This document shows positions 16,805 through 24,770 of a stretch of DNA of 64,000 nt, one piece after another. The DNA comes from Streptomyces peucetius (GTDB lineage: Bacteria > Actinomycetota > Actinomycetes > Streptomycetales > Streptomycetaceae). The notes beneath the pieces were generated by a model that saw only the letters and a program-made list of their open reading frames with translations, had not been told where the DNA came from and searched no databases. Made by a program: the position numbers and the translations under genes. Numbering within the stretch: position 1 is the stretch's first letter; the number at the start of each line of letters is the position of its first letter. The DNA is taken from contig NZ_CP107567.1 of assembly GCF_025854275.1 (NCBI RefSeq), forward strand, positions 7,440,001 to 7,504,000, given 5' to 3'.

Positions 16805-17425
16805 TCAGGAACGGCCGGCCTCCGCGTCCGCCGCCACCCGCTTGAGGGTGCGGCCGGTGCGCGCCGACCGGGCGCGGCGCGGCTCCGGCGCGTCGTGCGA
16901 GGAGGCGTGCCGGTCCTGCTTCTTCACCAGCAGCCACGTCTCGCGCTCACCGCCCCGGCCGCCGCGGGTGCGGGTGAGGGCGTAGCCGCCGTGCAGCTTC
17001 GCGCCGTCGAGCCAGAACGAGGCGTGACCGTTCTCCAGGGCCTCGGCGAAGGGGATCTCGTTGCCGCGCCGGTCGGTGGCGAGACTCCGGTAGCTGCCCT
17101 CGTCCCAGATGAGGACGGTCCCGGCGCCGTACTCGCCCGGCGCGACGACCCCTTCGTAGTCCGCGTACTCCAGGGGATGGTCCTCGGTCGGCATGGCCAG
17201 CCGCTTCGTGCCCGGATCGGCGGACGGCCCCCTGGGGACCGCCCAGCTCTTGAGGACGCCGTCGACCTCGAGGCGGAAGTCGAAGTGCATGGTGCTCGCG
17301 TCATGGATCTGCACCACGAACGAGCGGGCTTCGCCCTCGCGGGGGCCGCCGTCTCCCGAGGGCTCGGTGGTCCGGATGAAGTCGCGCTTGCGGCGGTACT
17401 CCGCCAGGGCGTCGCGGGCGGGCAT
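16805..17425 (-). CDS. Stand-alone LigD-type DNA 3'-phosphoesterase domain
   Basis: A 206-residue protein consisting of the phosphoesterase domain found at the N-terminus of bacterial LigD. The stretch HDASTMHFDFRLEVDGVLKS, then SWAVPRGPSADP and TEDHPLEYADYEG, carries the metal- and phosphate-binding His, Asp and Arg residues of the family. In LigD this domain trims 3'-phosphates and ribonucleotides from DNA ends during non-homologous end joining. Here it is separate, with a basic C-terminal tail (ARSARTGRTLKR) that could bind DNA. ATG 17425 is fixed by GAGGAGG 5-6 nt upstream. No ligase or Ku gene lies in this window. Confidence 0.9.
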   Translation of the reverse strand: MPARDALAEYRRKRDFIRTTEPSGDGGPREGEARSFVVQIHDASTMHFDFRLEVDGVLKSWAVPRGPSADPGTKRLAMPTEDHPLEYADYEGVVAPGEYGAGTVLIWDEGSYRSLATDRRGNEIPFAEALENGHASFWLDGAKLHGGYALTRTRGGRGGERETWLLVKKQDRHASSHDAPEPRRARSARTGRTLKRVAADAEAGRS

Positions 17426-17679
17426 GGACACCTCCTCGGACGTGGCGTACACGCCGGGCACGGCAGAAACGGCGGACGCCGCGGACACGGTGGACGTCGC
17501 CGGACGCGGTCGTTCGGCTCGCGAGTACCCGGCCGGCCGTCTCTCAAGCGTCCTTGTACATCGGACAGATGGATCTGCAGGAACGGGATTCTCCGGCCAC
17601 CGGGGTGTTGACGGGCCGAAGAGATCCGATGAATATCGTGACCGGACGTCCGGATCCAGGGCGAGGGGGCAACAGCCGG

Positions 17680-18672
17680 ATGCGACGCACCAGGCTCGGG
17701 CACAGCACCGTCGAGATCACCGAACTGTCCTTCGGGGCGTCCGGCATAGGAAACCTCTACACCCCCGTGGACCACGACGACGCGATGGCCACGGTCGACG
17801 CCGCGTGGGAGGCGGGCGTCCGCGCCTTCGACACCGCACCCCACTACGGACTCGGACTCGCCGAGCGAAGACTCGGCGAGGCGCTGCGCGCCAGGCCGCG
17901 CGACGCCTACAGCCTCTCCACCAAGGTGGGCCGGCTGCTCGAACCGTGCCCCGTCGACGGCGACGACCTCGACCACGGCTTCGCGGTACCCGCCGACCAC
18001 CGGCGGACCTGGGACTTCAGCGCCGACGGCGTACGCCGCAGCATCGAGGAGAGCCTGCAGCGGCTGGGCCTGGACCGGATCGACGTCGCTCTCCTCCACG
18101 ACCCGGACGACCACGAGGAGGCCGCGCTGCGGCACGCCTACCCGGCGCTGGAGGCACTGCGCGCCGAGGGAGTGGTCGGCGCCATCGGCGCGGGCATGAA
18201 CCAGGCGGCGATGCTCACCCGCTTCGTCCGCGACACCGACATCGACGTCGTGCTGTGCGCCGGCCGCTGCACGCTGCTCGACCAGAGCGCCCTGGCCGAA
18301 CTGCTGCCGGCAGCCGCCGCACGCGGCAAGAGCGTCGTCGTCGGCGGCGTGTTCAACTCCGGCCTGCTGGCCGACCCCCGCCCCGGCGCCCGCTACGACT
18401 ACACCGCCGCACCACGGCATCTCGTCGAACGTGCCCTGCGCCTGAAGGACGTCGCCGGACGCCACGGCGTCCCGCTGCGCGCCGCCGCGCTGCACTACCC
18501 CCTCGGCCGTCCCGCCGTGGCCGGCGTCCTGACCGGCGCGCGGTCCGCCGCAGAGGTCCGTGACACGGCCGGGCTGCTGGCCGTGCCCGTACCCCCCGCG
18601 CTCTTCGACGACCTGCGCGCCGAAGGACTGCTGCGGGACAGGCCCCCGTGGAGTGCGGAGGAGCGCCGGTGA
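17680..18672 (+). CDS. Aldo/keto reductase, aldose (L-fucose-type) dehydrogenase
   Basis: A 330-residue TIM-barrel oxidoreductase. The catalytic tetrad is visible: Asp and Tyr in FDTAPHYGLGLAERRLGEAL, Lys in STKVGR, His in ALLHDPD. The family includes D-threo-aldose 1-dehydrogenases (L-fucose/L-galactose dehydrogenases), which oxidise the sugar to its lactone with NAD(P). The next gene, overlapping by 4 nt, is a lactonase of the fuconolactonase family, which strongly supports a sugar-to-aldonate role. ATG at 17680 fits the family N-terminus (MRRTRLGHSTVEITELSFG); in-frame ATG 17629 would add a non-homologous stretch. GAGGGGG lies about 11 nt upstream. The exact sugar is not readable. Confidence 0.87.
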   Translation: MRRTRLGHSTVEITELSFGASGIGNLYTPVDHDDAMATVDAAWEAGVRAFDTAPHYGLGLAERRLGEALRARPRDAYSLSTKVGRLLEPCPVDGDDLDHGFAVPADHRRTWDFSADGVRRSIEESLQRLGLDRIDVALLHDPDDHEEAALRHAYPALEALRAEGVVGAIGAGMNQAAMLTRFVRDTDIDVVLCAGRCTLLDQSALAELLPAAAARGKSVVVGGVFNSGLLADPRPGARYDYTAAPRHLVERALRLKDVAGRHGVPLRAAALHYPLGRPAVAGVLTGARSAAEVRDTAGLLAVPVPPALFDDLRAEGLLRDRPPWSAEERR

Positions 18673-19511
18673 CCCTCGTCGACGCCCACCACCATGTGTG
18701 GGACCTGTCCGTACGGGACCAGGAGTGGATCAGCGGGCCCGGCACGGCCGCCCTCCGGCGCAGCTTCGGCATCGAGGAGCTGGCGCCGCAGGCCCGCGCC
18801 GCCGGTGTGGACGCCACCGTCCTCGTCCAGACGGTGTGCGTCGCGGAGGAGACGCCCGAGCTCCTCGCGCTCGCCGCCGTCGGCGGCCTCGTCGCCGGTG
18901 TCGTCGGATGGACCGACCTCACCGCACCCGGTGCGGCCGACGCTCTCGCCGCCCTGCGGGAACTCCCGGGCGGGCAGCGGCTCGTCGGCATCCGCCACCA
19001 GGTCCAGAGCGAACCGGACCCCCGCTGGCTGCTGCGTGCCGACGTCCTGCGCGGCCTGGCGGCCGTCGCGGAGGCCGGGCTCGTCCACGACATCGTGGTA
19101 CTGCCGCACCAGCTGCCCGCGGCCGCCGAGGCGGCCGCCCGGCTGCCGGGACTGACCTTCGTCCTCGACCACCTCGGCAAGCCACCCGTCGCCTCCGGCG
19201 CACTCGAGCCCTGGAGCTGCGCGGTACGCCGCCTCGCCGCGCTGCCGAACACCGTCTGCAAGCTCTCCGGACTCGTGACGGAGGCCGACCGGTCCTCATG
19301 GACCGTCGAGGATCTGCGGCCCTGCGCGGACACCGTGCTGGACGCCTTCGGCCCGGACCGGCTGATGTTCGGCTCCGACTGGCCCGTGTGTCTTCTCGCC
19401 GCCGGTTACGGGGAGGTCCTCGACGCCGCCCGCGCACTGACCGGCCACCTCGGTGAGGCGGAGCGGCGTGCCGTCTTCGGGGGCACGGCGACCCGCGTGT
19501 ACGGGCTCTGA
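18669..19511 (+). CDS. Amidohydrolase, L-fuconolactonase-like
   Basis: A 280-residue metal-dependent hydrolase of the amidohydrolase-2 group. It begins with VDAHHHVWD (the H-x-H metal motif), has DHLGKP in the middle and ends with the FGSDWPV Asp motif. Close relatives hydrolyse L-fuconolactone or related sugar lactones. GTG at 18669 overlaps the aldose dehydrogenase stop (GTGA) and has GGAGGAG 5-6 nt upstream, so the two are co-translated: the dehydrogenase makes a lactone and this enzyme opens it. No dehydratase or aldolase for a complete pathway follows; the next gene is a DNA repair enzyme. Confidence 0.87.
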   Translation: MTLVDAHHHVWDLSVRDQEWISGPGTAALRRSFGIEELAPQARAAGVDATVLVQTVCVAEETPELLALAAVGGLVAGVVGWTDLTAPGAADALAALRELPGGQRLVGIRHQVQSEPDPRWLLRADVLRGLAAVAEAGLVHDIVVLPHQLPAAAEAAARLPGLTFVLDHLGKPPVASGALEPWSCAVRRLAALPNTVCKLSGLVTEADRSSWTVEDLRPCADTVLDAFGPDRLMFGSDWPVCLLAAGYGEVLDAARALTGHLGEAERRAVFGGTATRVYGL

Positions 19512-19556
19512 GCGACTCGGCGCGCGACGGGCCCTTCGCTGCGGCAGGGTGGAGTC

Positions 19557-20417
19557 ATGCCCGAACTGCCCGAGGTCGAGGCGCTGCGCGAATTCCTCGA
19601 CACCCACCTGGTGGGCCGCGGCATCGCCCGTGTGCTGCCGGTGGCCGTCAGCGTGCTCAAGACGTACGACCCGCCGCTCTCCGCCGTGGAAGGGGCCCGG
19701 GTCACCGCCGTGGACCGGCACGGCAAGTGGCTCGACGTCACAGCCGGCGGACTCCACCTGGTGATCCACCTCGCCCGCGCGGGATGGCTCCGGTGGCAGG
19801 ACGAGCTCCCCGCCGCGCCGCCCAGGCCCGGCAAGGGTCCGCTGGCCCTGCGGACGGTGCTGGCCGGGGGCGGTGGTTTCGACTTGACCGAGGCCGGCAC
19901 GACCAAGCGCCTCGCCGTGCACCTCGTACACGATCCGGCCGATGTGCCCGGTGTGGCGGCGCTGGGGCCGGACCCGCTCGCCGACGACTTCGACCGTGCC
20001 GCGTTCGACCGCGTGCTCGCCGGCGAGCGGCGCCGGATCAAGGGAGCACTGCGCGACCAGAGCCTCATCGCCGGCATCGGCAACGCGTACAGCGACGAGA
20101 TCCTGCACGCGGCGAAGATGTCGCCCTTCAAACCGGTGCAGAACTTGGACGACGCGGAACGGGACGCCCTGTACGAGGCGCTGCGGTCGACGCTCGGCGA
20201 AGCCGTCGAACGCTCCCGGGGGCTGGCGGCGGGCCGCCTCAAGTCGGAGAAGAAGAGCGGACTTCGCGTCCACGGCCGCACCGGGCAGCCCTGCCCCGTC
20301 TGCGGGGACACCGTGCGGGAGGTGTCCTTCAGTGACTCGTCGCTGCAGTACTGCCCGACCTGCCAGACCGGTGGCAAGCCGCTCGCCGACCGCAGGCTCT
20401 CCCGTCTGCTCAAGTGA
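19557..20417 (+). CDS. Fpg/Nei family DNA glycosylase
   Basis: A 286-residue base-excision repair enzyme. The N-terminal PELPEVEALR carries the catalytic Pro2 and Glu3; a helix-two-turn-helix region contains the LRDQSLIAGIGNAYSDEILH signature; a C-terminal zinc finger uses CPVC and CPTC (about residues 245-268). It removes oxidised bases and nicks DNA by beta/delta elimination. The residues and the extended C-terminus place it with actinobacterial Nei/MutM paralogues, not necessarily the main MutM. The start has CAGGGT 6 nt before ATG and may be leaderless, although GGAG also lies close. Monocistronic, between the sugar-oxidation pair and a convergent anti-sigma gene. Confidence 0.92.
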   Translation: MPELPEVEALREFLDTHLVGRGIARVLPVAVSVLKTYDPPLSAVEGARVTAVDRHGKWLDVTAGGLHLVIHLARAGWLRWQDELPAAPPRPGKGPLALRTVLAGGGGFDLTEAGTTKRLAVHLVHDPADVPGVAALGPDPLADDFDRAAFDRVLAGERRRIKGALRDQSLIAGIGNAYSDEILHAAKMSPFKPVQNLDDAERDALYEALRSTLGEAVERSRGLAAGRLKSEKKSGLRVHGRTGQPCPVCGDTVREVSFSDSSLQYCPTCQTGGKPLADRRLSRLLK

Positions 20418-20484
20418 CGCCGCGCCGCCGGGGCAGACGTGACGCCGGCGCACACGGGGCGCCGGGGACGCCGGGGCGGGCCGC

Positions 20485-21153
20485 TCAGCCACCGATCGAC
20501 AGCAGCCGCTCGCCGCCGTCCGAACGGACCTCCCAGCGGCCGATCTCGGCCGGGTGCAGCCCCGTGCTCGCCTCCAGATCCAACGGGCCCTGCCCGCCCG
20601 GTTCCTCCGTGACGCCGTAACCGCCCTTCGGGACCCACCAGCTGAGCACCGGATGCTCCACCCCGTCCTTGCCGATCGCAATGAGCCGGCAGGTGCGCGG
20701 ACCGGCGAGCCCGCTCAGCCGCATCGCGACCGACGTACCCCAGTCGCGGTCCTCCAGCGCCACCGACGCGGTCACCCCGGAGACGGGATCCGACGCGACC
20801 ACCCGGGGCGGCTCGGGGTCCTCGGCGTCCTGCACGGTGACCACCGCGGTGGGCAGGGCGACGATCAGCGCGGCGGCCACGGCCACCAGCCGGAAGCGGC
20901 GCCTGCGCTCCCTCCGCCGCTGCGCCACCACGGCGCCGGTCAGGCGTTCGAGCAGCTGCGGACGGGGGCGGGCGTCAAGCCGGCCGGGACCGGCGAGCTC
21001 GGACAGCGCGGCCGCGACGCCGGTGAAGCCGGACAGCCCCACGGCACACGCGACACAACCGGCGAGATGCTCCTCGAACCGATGGGTGTCGGCCGGTTCC
21101 AGGATGCCCAGCGCATAGGCGGCCACATCCCGGTGCGGCTGCTGCCGGCTCAT
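20485..21153 (-). CDS. Zinc-binding anti-sigma factor (zf-HC2 type)
   Basis: A 222-residue membrane-anchored anti-sigma factor. The N-terminus has the ZAS motif H29-x3-C33-x2-C36 (HLAGCVAC), followed by one transmembrane helix at about 90-108 (LVAVAAALIVALPTAVV) and an extracytoplasmic domain with WGTSVAMRLSGL and CRLIAIGKDG, typical of RskA-like C-terminal domains. It should hold an ECF sigma factor until a signal releases it. No sigma gene is adjacent; the only ECF sigma factor in the window is at 26605-27222. ATG 21153 is supported by GAGGA 7 nt upstream. It is divergent from the LytTR regulator. Confidence 0.87.
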   Translation of the reverse strand: MSRQQPHRDVAAYALGILEPADTHRFEEHLAGCVACAVGLSGFTGVAAALSELAGPGRLDARPRPQLLERLTGAVVAQRRRERRRRFRLVAVAAALIVALPTAVVTVQDAEDPEPPRVVASDPVSGVTASVALEDRDWGTSVAMRLSGLAGPRTCRLIAIGKDGVEHPVLSWWVPKGGYGVTEEPGGQGPLDLEASTGLHPAEIGRWEVRSDGGERLLSIGG

Positions 21154-21315
21154 GGGCGGTCCTCGTTTCCTCAAGGTGTTACGGGCGGTCACCCTGGAAT
21201 ACGCGGCAGAAACGCGCTCTGCTCAACCCGCGGGCGACCCGGCCGCAGTCGCAAAGCCGACCGCCTCCCACAGGGGCGTGGCCCCGGCGCCGGGAGCGGA
21301 CCTAGACTCCGCTGC

Positions 21316-22113
21316 ATGCTGCGCGTACTGGCCGTCGACGACGAGAAACCTGCGCTCGAGGAGTTGCTCTACCTCCTGCGTGCCGACTCACGGATCCGCA
21401 GCGCGGAGGGAGCGACGGACGCCACGGAGGCGCTGCGTCGCATCGGGCGCGCCCTGGAGGCCGGTCCGGACGGCGAGGAAGCGATCGACGTCGTGTTCCT
21501 GGACATCCACATGGCCGGGCTGACGGGGCTGGACGTCGCGAGGCTGCTCGCCGGATTCGCCCGCCCGCCCCTGATCGTCTTCGTCACGGCGCACGAAGGC
21601 TTCGCGGTCCAGGCGTTCGACCTCAAGGCCGTCGACTACGTGCTCAAGCCCGTGCGCAGGGAGCGCCTCGCCGAAGCGGTGCGCAGGGTCCGCGACCTGG
21701 TCGTCGCGCTGGGCGAACCGCAGCGGACCGACCAGCCGGCGCCGGCGCCGGAGGCCGCACCGCAGGCCCCGGCCGGGGGAGCGGAGCAGATACCCGTCGA
21801 ACTCGGCGGGGTCACCCGCTTCGTGCCGGTGGACGACATCACCTACGTGGAGGCACAGGGCGACTACGCCCGTCTGCACACCGCCGCGGGCAGCCATCTG
21901 GTCCGCATCCCGCTGTCCGCGCTCGAGGAGCGCTGGGCGTCACGCGGCTTCGTACGGATCCACCGCAGCCATCTGGTGGCCCTGGGCCGCATCGACGAAC
22001 TGCGGCTGGACGCCGGCGCGACGACCGTACGGGTCGGTGACGCCGAGCTCGCGGTCAGCCGGCGTCACGCGCGTCAGCTGCGCGACCTGCTGCTGCGGCA
22101 CGCCAGGGGCTGA
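21316..22113 (+). CDS. LytTR-family response regulator
   Basis: A 265-residue two-component regulator. The receiver domain (1-125) has VDDE at 7-10, the phosphoacceptor Asp63 in VVFLDIHM and the switch Lys in VLKPVRRERL. An Ala/Pro-rich linker joins a C-terminal LytTR DNA-binding domain (about 160-262; VDDITYVEAQGDYARLHT, RIHRSHLVAL). Its likely partner is the LytS-type kinase at 24767-25984; the symporter and DUF485 genes between them are the likely targets, as for BtsSR, YpdAB and LytSR systems that control pyruvate or acetate carriers. TAGACT ends 7 nt before the ATG and no Shine-Dalgarno is seen, so the mRNA is probably leaderless. Confidence 0.9.
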   Translation: MLRVLAVDDEKPALEELLYLLRADSRIRSAEGATDATEALRRIGRALEAGPDGEEAIDVVFLDIHMAGLTGLDVARLLAGFARPPLIVFVTAHEGFAVQAFDLKAVDYVLKPVRRERLAEAVRRVRDLVVALGEPQRTDQPAPAPEAAPQAPAGGAEQIPVELGGVTRFVPVDDITYVEAQGDYARLHTAAGSHLVRIPLSALEERWASRGFVRIHRSHLVALGRIDELRLDAGATTVRVGDAELAVSRRHARQLRDLLLRHARG

Positions 22114-22242
22114 CCGACCGTTCGGCGACCACCGGCAGCCGTTCGTCGCCCGGAACCCGCCGCACGGCGATGCGGCAGCGGCCCCGGCCACGGGCGCACA
22201 GGCCCGCGCCTAACCTTGATCGCGCCGGGAAGAAGGGGCCTG

Positions 22243-22512
22243 ATGCGCGACATCGACGCACTGCTGGACGAGCTCCGAGGCGTTCCGCGGACCCGCCCGG
22301 CCGACCCCCACGACCTTCAGGCGCTCCTCGCCACCGTGCGCAGCGCCGCGGGGCGGTGGGCCGACGTGCTGGACGAGATCCGCCAGTCGGCACGGGGCAT
22401 CGCCGGACCGCGCGCGGAAGCGGCCCTGGAGGTCGCCTTCCGCAGGGCCGAGGAGTCGTACGTCGAGCTCGAGATCGCGCTGCGGGACTGCGCCCGCGAC
22501 ACCGGCCGCTGA
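22243..22512 (+). CDS. Small conserved hypothetical protein
   Basis: An 89-residue, acidic, helical protein (MRDIDALLDELRGVPRTR...), with no signal or membrane segment, Cys-poor. The family is not recognised. ATG 22243 is chosen for AAGGGG about 5 nt upstream. It lies in the same direction between the LytTR regulator and the DUF485 gene and could be part of that transport and signalling unit, but a 122-nt gap with a promoter-like TAGACT (22584-22589) separates it from the next gene. Confidence 0.65.
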   Translation: MRDIDALLDELRGVPRTRPADPHDLQALLATVRSAAGRWADVLDEIRQSARGIAGPRAEAALEVAFRRAEESYVELEIALRDCARDTGR

Positions 22513-22634
22513 CCCGCCGCCCCTCAGGACGCAGCTGTCCGGGAGAGCCCCGCCCGTCTCTACCGTCGGTAATCGCTCCTGCGTAGACTCCACCATCTCC
22601 CCGAGTTCGCCGACAGACGCTGGAGCGGACGACC

Positions 22635-23015
22635 ATGTCTGCAGAGCAAGCCCCACGCCGCGAGGTGGTCACCGGTGTGCCGCGCGGCACCCGCCGCCCG
22701 CCCGGCCACGCACCCGCCCGCTCCGAGATCAGCGAGCAGACCACCCTCGGCACCACCTATGTCCGCTCACTGATGCGCACCCAGCTGCGGGCGGCCCTGT
22801 ACGCGCTCGGCACGCTCGCCCTGCTCGTCGGCTCCCTGCCGCTGCTGTTCGCGCTGCCCGCCGCCCTCGGCGGTTCGGCCGGGTCGCCGGAGCCGTTCGT
22901 CTGGGCCGCGCTCGGGGTGGCGGTCTACCCCGTGATGTGGCTGATCGCCCGCTGGTACGTGCGCCGGGCCGAGCGCAACGAGCGGGACTTCGTCCGGCTC
23001 GTCGAGGGCCGCTGA
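22635..23015 (+). CDS. DUF485-like membrane partner of symporter
   Basis: A 126-residue protein with a polar 50-residue N-terminus and two transmembrane helices (about 57-78 and 90-106), ending in a charged VRRAERNERDFVRLVEG segment. This is the layout of DUF485/YjcH proteins, which sit directly before ActP-type symporters and probably act as accessory subunits. Here too the symporter starts 21 nt downstream. GGAGCG lies about 7 nt before the ATG. The assignment rests on layout and neighbour more than on a strict motif. Confidence 0.75.
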   Translation: MSAEQAPRREVVTGVPRGTRRPPGHAPARSEISEQTTLGTTYVRSLMRTQLRAALYALGTLALLVGSLPLLFALPAALGGSAGSPEPFVWAALGVAVYPVMWLIARWYVRRAERNERDFVRLVEGR

Positions 23016-23036
23016 GGTGCCCGCGGGAGAAGCCAC

Positions 23037-24770
23037 GTGAACCAGACCTACGCGGTGGCCGCCGTCACCGTCGTGGTGCTCGCCACCGTGCTCGTCGGCG
23101 CGCTCGGCCTGCGCATATCCCGCACCACCTCCGACTTCTACGTCGCCTCCCGCACCGTCAAACCCGCGCTGAACGCGGCCGCCATCAGCGGCGAGTACCT
23201 TTCCGCGGCGTCCTTCCTGGGCATCGCGGGGCTGGTGCTCCTCCAGGGCCCGGACATGCTCTGGTACCCGGTCGGCTACACGGCCGGCTATCTGGTCCTC
23301 CTGGTGCTCGTCGCCGCCCCGCTGCGCCGCTCGGGCGCGTACACGCTCTCCGACTTCGCGGAGGCCCGTCTCGAATCGGCGCAGGTGCGCAGGCTGGCCA
23401 GCCTCTTCGTCGTCGGCATCGGCTGGCTTTACCTGCTGCCGCAACTGCAGGGCGCCGGCCTGACCCTGCAGATCCTCACCGGTGGGCCGGACTGGGTCGG
23501 CAGCGTCGTCGTCGCCCTGGTCGTCACCGGTGCCGTCGCCGCCGGCGGCATGCGCAGCATCACCTTCGTCCAGGCCTTCCAGTACTGGCTGAAGCTCACG
23601 GCCCTGCTGGTGCCGGCGCTGTTCCTCGTCGGGGCGTGGTTCGGCGACGACGCCCCGCGTGCCCGGTTCGACGCGCCCGCCGTCTTCCAGAAGCACACGG
23701 CCGTACGCATCGACGACACGGTCCGTGTCGATGTGGACGCGCCGCTGACGCTCACCGTCTCCGGCACGGTCGACGGCGTGCGGCACCAGGACCGTCCCGT
23801 CGCCCTGGAGGAGGGAACGCACCGGATCGAGGCGGGCACGACGCTGGGCTTCCCGAAGGGCGCGGAGGTGCCCCGGCGGACCACCGAGGGCACCGACCCG
23901 TTCAGCTGGTCGCAGCCGCTGTCCGGCGGCCGGGACGGCCACCGGCTGTACGCGACGTACGGGCTGATCCTCGCGACCTTCCTCGGCACCATGGGCCTGC
24001 CCCATGTCGCCGTCCGCTTCTACACCAGCCCCAACGGCCGGGCCGCCCGCCGCACCACGCTGGTCGTGCTGGGGCTGATCGGCGCCTTCTACCTGCTCCC
24101 GCCGGTCTACGGCGCGCTGGGCCGCATCTACGCACCGGAGCTGGCGCTCACCGGCGCCGCCGACGCCGCCGTACTGGTGCTGCCCGACCGGATCGTGGGC
24201 GGGCTCGCCGGCGAACTGCTCGGCGCACTGCTCGCCGGCGGCGCCTTCGCCGCCTTCCTGTCCACCGCCTCCGGCCTCACCATGTCCGTGGCCGGAGTGC
24301 TCACCCAGGACGTGCTGCCCTCGCGCGGTGTGCGGCACTTCCGGCTCGCGACCCTGCTCGCGATGACCGCGCCGCTCGCCCTGAGCGTGGTGGCGACGAA
24401 GGTGCCGGTCGCCGATGCGGTCGGGCTCGCCTTCGCCGTCTCCGCCTCGTCGTTCTGTCCGCTGCTGATCCTCGGCATCTGGTGGCGCGGGCTCACCCCG
24501 CCCGGCGCGACAGCCGGTCTCGTCGTCGGCGGCGGCGCGGCACTGACCGCGGTGATGGCCACCCGGACCGGCCTGGCACCGGAGGGCTGGACGCACACGC
24601 TCATGGCCTGGCCCGCCGTCTGGTCGGTGCCGCTCGGCTTCCTGACCATGATCGGGGTGTCCCTGGCCACCCGCCGCCACATACCGGCCGGAGCCGCCGC
24701 GACCCTGGCCCGGCTTCATCTGCCGGAGGGTCTGGTGGGCCGGCCGCAGCACGAAGGAGCACCACGATGA
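23037..24770 (+). CDS. Solute:sodium symporter (ActP-like carboxylate carrier)
   Basis: A 577-residue membrane protein of the SSS family with about 13 transmembrane helices. The segment TTSDFYVASRTVKPALNAAA followed by SGEYLSAASFLGIAGL is the family's N-terminal signature, and GAFAAFLSTASGLTMSVAG the mid-protein one. Close relatives (ActP, MctC) carry acetate, propionate or pyruvate with Na+ or H+. A soluble loop at about 215-300 (RIDDTVRVDVDAPLTLTVSG) is an unusual external insertion for the family. It starts with GTG and overlaps the kinase gene at its 3' end by 4 nt. Flanking LytS/LytTR genes suggest substrate-induced expression. Confidence 0.9.
   Translation: MNQTYAVAAVTVVVLATVLVGALGLRISRTTSDFYVASRTVKPALNAAAISGEYLSAASFLGIAGLVLLQGPDMLWYPVGYTAGYLVLLVLVAAPLRRSGAYTLSDFAEARLESAQVRRLASLFVVGIGWLYLLPQLQGAGLTLQILTGGPDWVGSVVVALVVTGAVAAGGMRSITFVQAFQYWLKLTALLVPALFLVGAWFGDDAPRARFDAPAVFQKHTAVRIDDTVRVDVDAPLTLTVSGTVDGVRHQDRPVALEEGTHRIEAGTTLGFPKGAEVPRRTTEGTDPFSWSQPLSGGRDGHRLYATYGLILATFLGTMGLPHVAVRFYTSPNGRAARRTTLVVLGLIGAFYLLPPVYGALGRIYAPELALTGAADAAVLVLPDRIVGGLAGELLGALLAGGAFAAFLSTASGLTMSVAGVLTQDVLPSRGVRHFRLATLLAMTAPLALSVVATKVPVADAVGLAFAVSASSFCPLLILGIWWRGLTPPGATAGLVVGGGAALTAVMATRTGLAPEGWTHTLMAWPAVWSVPLGFLTMIGVSLATRRHIPAGAAATLARLHLPEGLVGRPQHEGAPR

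Noticed and set aside
22937..24766. Upstream extension of the LytS kinase frame by 610 codons
   Set aside because: It runs inside the DUF485 and symporter genes in another frame; the ATGA overlap and GAAGGAG fix the start at 24767.
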